Part shown: positions 58,905-64,000 of the stretch, piece by piece
How the letters are laid out: each line of letters opens with the position of its first letter
Position numbering within the stretch: the stretch's first letter is position 1
Assembly (NCBI RefSeq): GCF_016427535.1
Contig: NZ_JAELXV010000002.1
Span: forward strand, 1 to 64,000
Reading direction: 5' to 3'
Origin: Hymenobacter sp. BT559
Lineage (GTDB): Bacteria > Bacteroidota > Bacteroidia > Cytophagales > Hymenobacteraceae
DNA: 64,000 nt
Translations under genes and position numbers: made by a program
Notes under the pieces: model-generated
What the model was told of the DNA's origin: nothing
What the model saw: only the letters and a program-made list of their open reading frames with translations
The model's database searches: none

Positions 58905-60668
58905 ATGGCTGCACGCGCTTTTATGTCTTCTTCTTCTCTCTCCGACGATAATTTACCCGATGAAGCTCTGGCAGCACGTCTATTCCCGGGTGGCGGTGAG
59001 ATGGGTCGCCGAATCAGGGCGCTAGACTGGGCGCAGACGCAGCTGGGGCCGGTGTGCACTTGGCCGCAGAGCCTGCGCACGGCGGTGAGCATTATGCTGG
59101 GCTCCCGCTTTCCAATGATGGTGCATTGGGGACCCGAACTAGTGCAATTCTACAACGACGGCTATTCGCGTATTCTGCAGGATAAGCACCCCGGCGCCCT
59201 AGGGCAGCCCGCCGAGCCATGGTGGCGCGAAATGTGGCCTTTTCTGAGCAATATCTTCGACCCGGTGCTGCGAGGCGAATCCACCTTTTTTGAAAACGGC
59301 CTGGTGCTGCCCAACCGGCAGGGATTTGTGGAGGAAGCCTACTTCACGTTTTCGCACAGTCCTATCCACGACGAAGCAGGGAATATTAGCGGCATCTATG
59401 TGACGGCGCTGGAAACTACCACTACCGTGCTGCAACAGCGGCGGCTAGCGCTGCTCAGTCAACTCACGTCCCAAACAGCGCTGTCGGCGCGGCCAGCCGA
59501 GGCGGCCCAGCACCTCATGGCGGCCCTAGCCACCAATACTGACGACATACCTTTTGCCCTGCTATATGCCCGGCCCGCCACTGCCCCTGAGGCAGAGCTG
59601 CGGGCTTGGTTTGGGCTGCCGGCGGGAGAGCCCGCCGCTCCCGCTACGCTGCCGGCTCAGCCTGGGCAAGTAGGTTGGCCACTAGCCGAAGCTCTGGCCG
59701 CCAATGCGCCCCTGCTCATAGAAAGCTTAGCCGAGCGGTTTGCCTCTTGGCCCGCCGGCGACTGGCCCGAGCTGCCTACGAAGGCCCTTTTGCTGCCGCT
59801 GCAAGGAGGCACTACTAGCACAAGCGTTCGGCATGTGCTTATCGTGGGCCTGAGTGCGCGCCGGCCGCTGGATGCAGCATATCTCGATTTTTTTAACCTA
59901 GTAACCGACTACGCTGGCCGGGCGCTGGCCAGGGCCGCCGCCGCCCACGAGGCCCAGCGGTTCAACCAAACCCTACGCGAAACCAACGCCTCGCTCGATT
60001 CCTTCGTGCACATTGTGGCCCACGACCTGAAAGGCCCGGTTACAAACCTGCAGAGCCTGCTGGATGTGTACCACGAAGAAGCCCCTGGCCCAACCCAAGA
60101 CCATGTGATGAGCTTGCTGGGCCAAGAAATAAACCGGCTATCGGGCACCATGCAGGGTATGCTACAAGTGCTGTACACACAGCACGGAGCCGCCGTTCCT
60201 GCTCCCGAGCTGGTACTCTTTGCCGAGGTGTATGCTACGGTGCAGGCCGAAGTAGCCGACCTAGTGCATCAGCAGCTAGGGCAGCTCGTCGCTAATTTTC
60301 AGGCGGCTCCCAGCGTGCGGTACCCGCGCCTCTACCTCGAAAGCATTCTGAAAAACCTGGTGCACAACGCGCTGAAATACCGCGCGGCCACACGGCCACC
60401 CGTGATTCAGGTACAAACCCGTCGGCAGGGAGCAGCCGTGGTGCTCACTGTGGCCGACAACGGGCGCGGCATTGACCTCGACCGCGACCGGAAGCGCCTG
60501 TTTCAGCCGTTTAGCCGCCTCACCGCCGATGGCGAAGGCGCCGGCCTGGGCCTGCACATGATACAAACGATAGTGCAGCACCGCGGTGGCACGCTCGATG
60601 TGAGCAGTACCCTAGGCCAGGGCACCACCTTTACGGTGATGCTGCCCGACGCGCCGCCGGCCAAGTAA
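58905..60668 (+). CDS. sensor histidine kinase with PAS-like and GAF-like input domains
   Basis: This is a 587-residue soluble histidine kinase without signal or membrane segment. Residues about 35-175 form a PAS-like domain of the type RRIRALDWAQTQLGPVCTWPQSLRTAVSIMLGSRFPMMVHWGPEL, common in these bacteria (quoted here by its key features W-x-x-T-x-L-G-P and F-P-M). A GAF-like region follows (about 180-340). The phospho-accepting histidine is H373 in IVAHDLKGPV, and the ATPase domain has NLVHNALKYR, DNGRGID and GAGLGLHMI. No response regulator is adjacent. It is upstream of a DUF202 gene on the same strand. An alternative ATG lies at 58923. Confidence 0.88.
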   Translation: MAARAFMSSSSLSDDNLPDEALAARLFPGGGEMGRRIRALDWAQTQLGPVCTWPQSLRTAVSIMLGSRFPMMVHWGPELVQFYNDGYSRILQDKHPGALGQPAEPWWREMWPFLSNIFDPVLRGESTFFENGLVLPNRQGFVEEAYFTFSHSPIHDEAGNISGIYVTALETTTTVLQQRRLALLSQLTSQTALSARPAEAAQHLMAALATNTDDIPFALLYARPATAPEAELRAWFGLPAGEPAAPATLPAQPGQVGWPLAEALAANAPLLIESLAERFASWPAGDWPELPTKALLLPLQGGTTSTSVRHVLIVGLSARRPLDAAYLDFFNLVTDYAGRALARAAAAHEAQRFNQTLRETNASLDSFVHIVAHDLKGPVTNLQSLLDVYHEEAPGPTQDHVMSLLGQEINRLSGTMQGMLQVLYTQHGAAVPAPELVLFAEVYATVQAEVADLVHQQLGQLVANFQAAPSVRYPRLYLESILKNLVHNALKYRAATRPPVIQVQTRRQGAAVVLTVADNGRGIDLDRDRKRLFQPFSRLTADGEGAGLGLHMIQTIVQHRGGTLDVSSTLGQGTTFTVMLPDAPPAK

Positions 60669-60745
60669 GGGTGCCGCTCCATACCCCACCGCCCGTGGGC
60701 AAGCCACTTGCGTAAGGGAGAAAACCTACCAATCGGCTTCTGCCC

Positions 60746-61045
60746 ATGCCCGCTGACCTTTCCAACCCTCTGCCCCTATCAGACCAGCTAGCCCTGCAGC
60801 GCACTCGCCTCGCCAATGAGCGTACCCTGCTAACGTATGTGCGCACGGCGCTGGCGCTGGTAGGCTTTGGGCTGACGCTCATTCAGTTTCATCCCGAGCG
60901 GGGCGGGCGCCTCGGCTACACGGCACTGGGCGGGGGCGGCATGGTGCTGCTGGTGGGCCTGCTGCGGTTTCGCGTGCATCGCCGCCAGCTGGTGGCCTGT
61001 CAGGCGGGCGGGCCTAGGCCCACCGAGCAACGTAAGCCCGACTAA
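60746..61045 (+). CDS. DUF202 (YidH-like) membrane protein
   Basis: This is a 99-residue inner-membrane protein with the DUF202 signature LANERTLLTYVRTALALVGFG at residues about 24-45 and a second membrane segment (TALGGGGMVLLVGLLRF). Family function is unknown. It is about 80 bases downstream of the histidine kinase. Its stop codon abuts the stop codon of the opposite-strand KaiB-like gene with no base between, so the two transcripts must overlap. Confidence 0.85.
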   Translation: MPADLSNPLPLSDQLALQRTRLANERTLLTYVRTALALVGFGLTLIQFHPERGGRLGYTALGGGGMVLLVGLLRFRVHRRQLVACQAGGPRPTEQRKPD

Positions 61046-61336
61046 TTAAATCAATAGCCCCAGCGCCTTCAGCACGCGCGGCCGGTCCGAGAGGTCGCCT
61101 ACCAGCCGCCGCACCAGGCCGGGACGCTTTTTGATGAGGCAGGGTAGACCCAGCAGCTCCTCTTGCAGCGTGCGCTCGGGATGCTGCTGCACATCGACCA
61201 CCTCTAGCGCATAGCGCCCACTCAAGTACTGCGTACAGATGTCCCGAATGTTGCGCTCGGCCACCCGCGACTTCTCAGTGGCGCCCGCCACAAAAAGATA
61301 GAGGTCGTACTCGGGCTCGGAAAGTAGAGATGGCAT
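61046..61336 (-). CDS. KaiB-like thioredoxin-fold protein
   Basis: This is a 96-residue protein of the KaiB family. The pattern YDLYLFVAGATEKSRVAERNI, YALEVVDVQQHPE, LLGLPCLIKKRPGLVRRLVGDLSDRPRVLKALGL follows cyanobacterial KaiB closely, including the GDLSDR motif and a proline at the end of the third strand. In cyanobacteria KaiB works with KaiA and KaiC in the clock; in other bacteria KaiB-like proteins take part in stress responses. No kaiC is in the window. It may act on or with a kinase, and a histidine kinase is nearby. Confidence 0.85.
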   Translation of the reverse strand: MPSLLSEPEYDLYLFVAGATEKSRVAERNIRDICTQYLSGRYALEVVDVQQHPERTLQEELLGLPCLIKKRPGLVRRLVGDLSDRPRVLKALGLLI

Positions 61337-61394
61337 ACAAGCGGGGCGCTGCGTTGCACAAGCTAAGCACCGAGTTTCGTCGTGACGGAATGTA

Positions 61395-61437
61395 GCACCT
61401 AGGGCCAGCCACCAAGCCGGTAGCTGGCCCTAGGTGC
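61395..61437. repeat. inverted repeat with CCTAGG in both arms
   Basis: The arms 61395-61409 and 61423-61437 are perfect 15-base complements around a 13-base loop. Each contains CCTAGG. It lies upstream of the KaiB-like gene and downstream of the esterase gene on the minus strand. Confidence 0.7.
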
Positions 61438-61528
61438 CATGCGAACCCCAAAAATACAGTGCCCAACCAGGTGTGCTAATGGGTGGCGCCATTTAGCCCG
61501 CGGCCCCTGCCCTGAGGCCCTAGGTGTA

Positions 61529-62113
61529 CTATGCCGCCACTTGCAGCAGCGGCTCTAGCACGGCCCACACATTGCTGGCCAGCAGGCGCTGGCCAGCGGC
61601 GTTGGGGTGCACGCGGTCGGCTAGGTTGAGCTGAGGACGGCCCAGTACTCCCGCCAGCAGCGAAGGCACAAAGGCCACGCCTTCTGCCTCAGCCAGCGAG
61701 CGAAATAGGCCCGCAAACTCCTGGGCGTAGCGCGCCAGGCCAGGCACACCCAGCGGCCCTAGGTCAAACGGAAACTCCAGGCCCGCCAGCACCAGCTGCG
61801 CCTGCGGAAACTGCCGCCGCACCTCGGTGAGGATGTAGCGCAGATTGGCCACCGTTTCGCGCACCGCAATGCCGCGCAGGCCGTCGTTGGCCCCTAGGGC
61901 CAGCACAAAAATATCGGGCGCTTGGCGAGCCAGCACGCTGGGCAGGCGCTGGCGGCCGCCAGCGCTGGTTTCGCCGCTCACGCCATAGTTGAGGGCGCGG
62001 TAGTGGAGCCCGGCCGCGTCGAGCTTCTGCTGAATTTGGGCCGGGAAGCTATCGGCCGTCGGCAAGCCGTAGCCCGCCGTGAGGCTATCACCAAAGAAAA
62101 TTATATTTTTCAT
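61529..62113 (-). CDS. SGNH/GDSL arylesterase (TesA-like)
   Basis: This is a 194-residue SGNH hydrolase. The nucleophile is S10 in FFGDSLTAGYGL; the other blocks are YGVSGET (G), LGANDGLRG (N76) and D166-x-x-H169 in LADRVHPN. This is the TesA/arylesterase group, which hydrolyses acyl esters and thioesters. Unlike Escherichia coli TesA it lacks a signal peptide, since the GDSL motif begins at residue 8, so it is probably cytoplasmic. It is a single-gene unit. Confidence 0.9.
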   Translation of the reverse strand: MKNIIFFGDSLTAGYGLPTADSFPAQIQQKLDAAGLHYRALNYGVSGETSAGGRQRLPSVLARQAPDIFVLALGANDGLRGIAVRETVANLRYILTEVRRQFPQAQLVLAGLEFPFDLGPLGVPGLARYAQEFAGLFRSLAEAEGVAFVPSLLAGVLGRPQLNLADRVHPNAAGQRLLASNVWAVLEPLLQVAA

Positions 62114-62290
62114 TTAACTGAATAAGCCTGCTGCCTGGCCATCGAAACCAAGCGCAGCGCGCAATATCGAAGAAATAACTGCCCTAAAAGACCAGCGTGT
62201 TTAGGACCTGCGTTGCCAGATGGCCCCAGCTATACTACAAAAAAACGGGCCAGATAATTTCTTATTCTAAGCTCCCAAGGAGCAATAAAT

Positions 62291-62322
62291 AACCCCCTAA
62301 GCAAGTGCTTGCCTAGGGGGTT
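62291..62322 (-). terminator. terminator hairpin after the carotenoid gene
   Basis: The stem AACCCCCTAAGCAAG / CTTGCCTAGGGGGTT has a very short loop and ends about 40 bases from the stop of the gene at 62363. An AT-rich flank follows on the minus strand. Confidence 0.7.
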
Positions 62323-62362
62323 GAAGAGGTGTTATAAAGCGAAACACACCCAGGAAGCAGAC

Positions 62363-63031
62363 CTAGGGATGCAGCAAGCTGAGTACGAAGAAGAAGAGCA
62401 ACTGCACCAGATACACGAGCGGCACCAGCGGGTTGCGCTTAATAAAGGAGCCGCGCTGAAACAGCATCTGCATCACCAGCGACAACAGAAACCAGTCGCG
62501 AAAATTGCGCAGCGGAATCACGTTGCCGGTCCAGTGCCAGAAGTCGTAGCGGCTGGCCACGGGCTCTAGGCACAAATCGAAGCCCACCATGAGGGCCGCC
62601 CCCACCAGTATCCGAAACAGCATGGGCAGGGGTAAATAGGTCGTGAGCATGCCCGCGCAATACGTCACAATCACCCAATTGAGGCCAATCAGCCAGGGCA
62701 CGTCCATGTATTTGGGACCTAGAGTGGCGCCGTAGTTGTAGCTGCCAAAAACAACCCCAGTCTTGACGCCCACAAACTCGGCGGTAAACCCCAGCAGGAA
62801 CGCTTGCATCACAAATAGCCAAAAGCCCCAGTTGCGCTCGGGCTGAAACGCCCCTAGCAGCCCCGCCGTGAGCAGTAGCGTGAGCGGCGTGTACTTGAGG
62901 TAAAACGCCTTATCCTGAGCAAAAGCCAGCCCCACGAAGCCCGTGAGGTGAAACAGCAAAATCAGCCCTTGCGCCACGCGCAGCCGCGAAGTAGGCGCGG
63001 CCGAAGGCGTCGGTGAATTCGAAAACTCCAT
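62363..63031 (-). CDS. cruF: CruF-like carotenoid hydratase
   Basis: This is a 222-residue integral membrane protein with about six to seven hydrophobic segments. The blocks GFTAEFVGVKTGVVFGSYNYG, LGPKYMDVPWLIGLNWVIV, DLCLEPVASRYDFWHW and IPLRNFRDWF match the CruF/bisanhydrobacterioruberin-hydratase family, which adds water to the psi end of carotenes. In pigmented Bacteroidota this step leads to 1'-hydroxylated xanthophylls. The gene follows the desaturase gene on the same strand, 76 bases downstream. The ATG is at 63031. Confidence 0.88.
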   Translation of the reverse strand: MEFSNSPTPSAAPTSRLRVAQGLILLFHLTGFVGLAFAQDKAFYLKYTPLTLLLTAGLLGAFQPERNWGFWLFVMQAFLLGFTAEFVGVKTGVVFGSYNYGATLGPKYMDVPWLIGLNWVIVTYCAGMLTTYLPLPMLFRILVGAALMVGFDLCLEPVASRYDFWHWTGNVIPLRNFRDWFLLSLVMQMLFQRGSFIKRNPLVPLVYLVQLLFFFVLSLLHP

Positions 63032-63035
63032 AGAT

Positions 63036-64000
<965 letters not shown>

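Overview
The window looks like chromosome of a high-GC member of the Bacteroidota, most likely Hymenobacter or a close relative (Hymenobacteraceae). The evidence is three proteins with type IX secretion (T9SS) C-terminal tails, a SusC/SusD pair under an ECF sigma/FecR regulator, Bacteroidota-type -7 promoter boxes (TAnnTTTG) ahead of genes and tRNAs, and a CruF/CrtD-type carotenoid pair. No transposase, integrase, phage gene, CRISPR array or replication origin was seen. The palindrome CCTAGG is very frequent (about 98 copies by hand count).

Layout. 0-8 kb: secreted protein, lipoprotein MsrA, a methionine aminotransferase/omega-amidase pair, and two T9SS cargo proteins. 8-16 kb: murF, a glycosyltransferase/rfbC pair, a small cytochrome c, a two-domain M16 peptidase, and an NmrA-like protein with a Crp-type regulator. 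16-26 kb: hflX, a leucine-rich-repeat protein kinase, an M43 T9SS peptidase, a TlpA-like thioredoxin, and sixA-like/ppk1. 26-37 kb: DUF6268 and SPW membrane proteins, a disordered hydrophilic protein, a very large phosphatase/kinase-like/Omp85 fusion divergent from an HD-PycTM protein, tRNA-Arg, and a DUF5686 protein. 37-44 kb: a sugar-oxidation group (GH1, GMC oxidoreductase plus small subunit, SDR), an alpha/beta hydrolase that lacks its serine, and a second SDR. 44-47.7 kb: small envelope proteins, a fasciclin protein, tRNA-Gly and tRNA-Leu.

47.8-58.5 kb is one long minus-strand locus: ECF sigma, FecR anti-sigma, SusC, SusD, DUF5689 lipoprotein, calcineurin-type phosphoesterase, glycerophosphodiesterase. 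It reads as an inducible outer-membrane uptake and hydrolysis system for phosphate esters or phosphodiesters. 58.9-64 kb: a sensor histidine kinase, a DUF202 protein tail-to-tail with a KaiB-like protein, an SGNH esterase, and carotenoid genes running off the window edge.

The most unusual items are the phosphatase/kinase-like/Omp85 fusion, the neighbouring HD-PycTM protein, the phosphoester SusCD locus, the KaiB-like protein, the CCTAGG excess (often at Leu-Gly codon pairs), and a set of long inverted repeats that fill intergenic gaps, including three spacers inside the SusCD locus and one inside a coding sequence.
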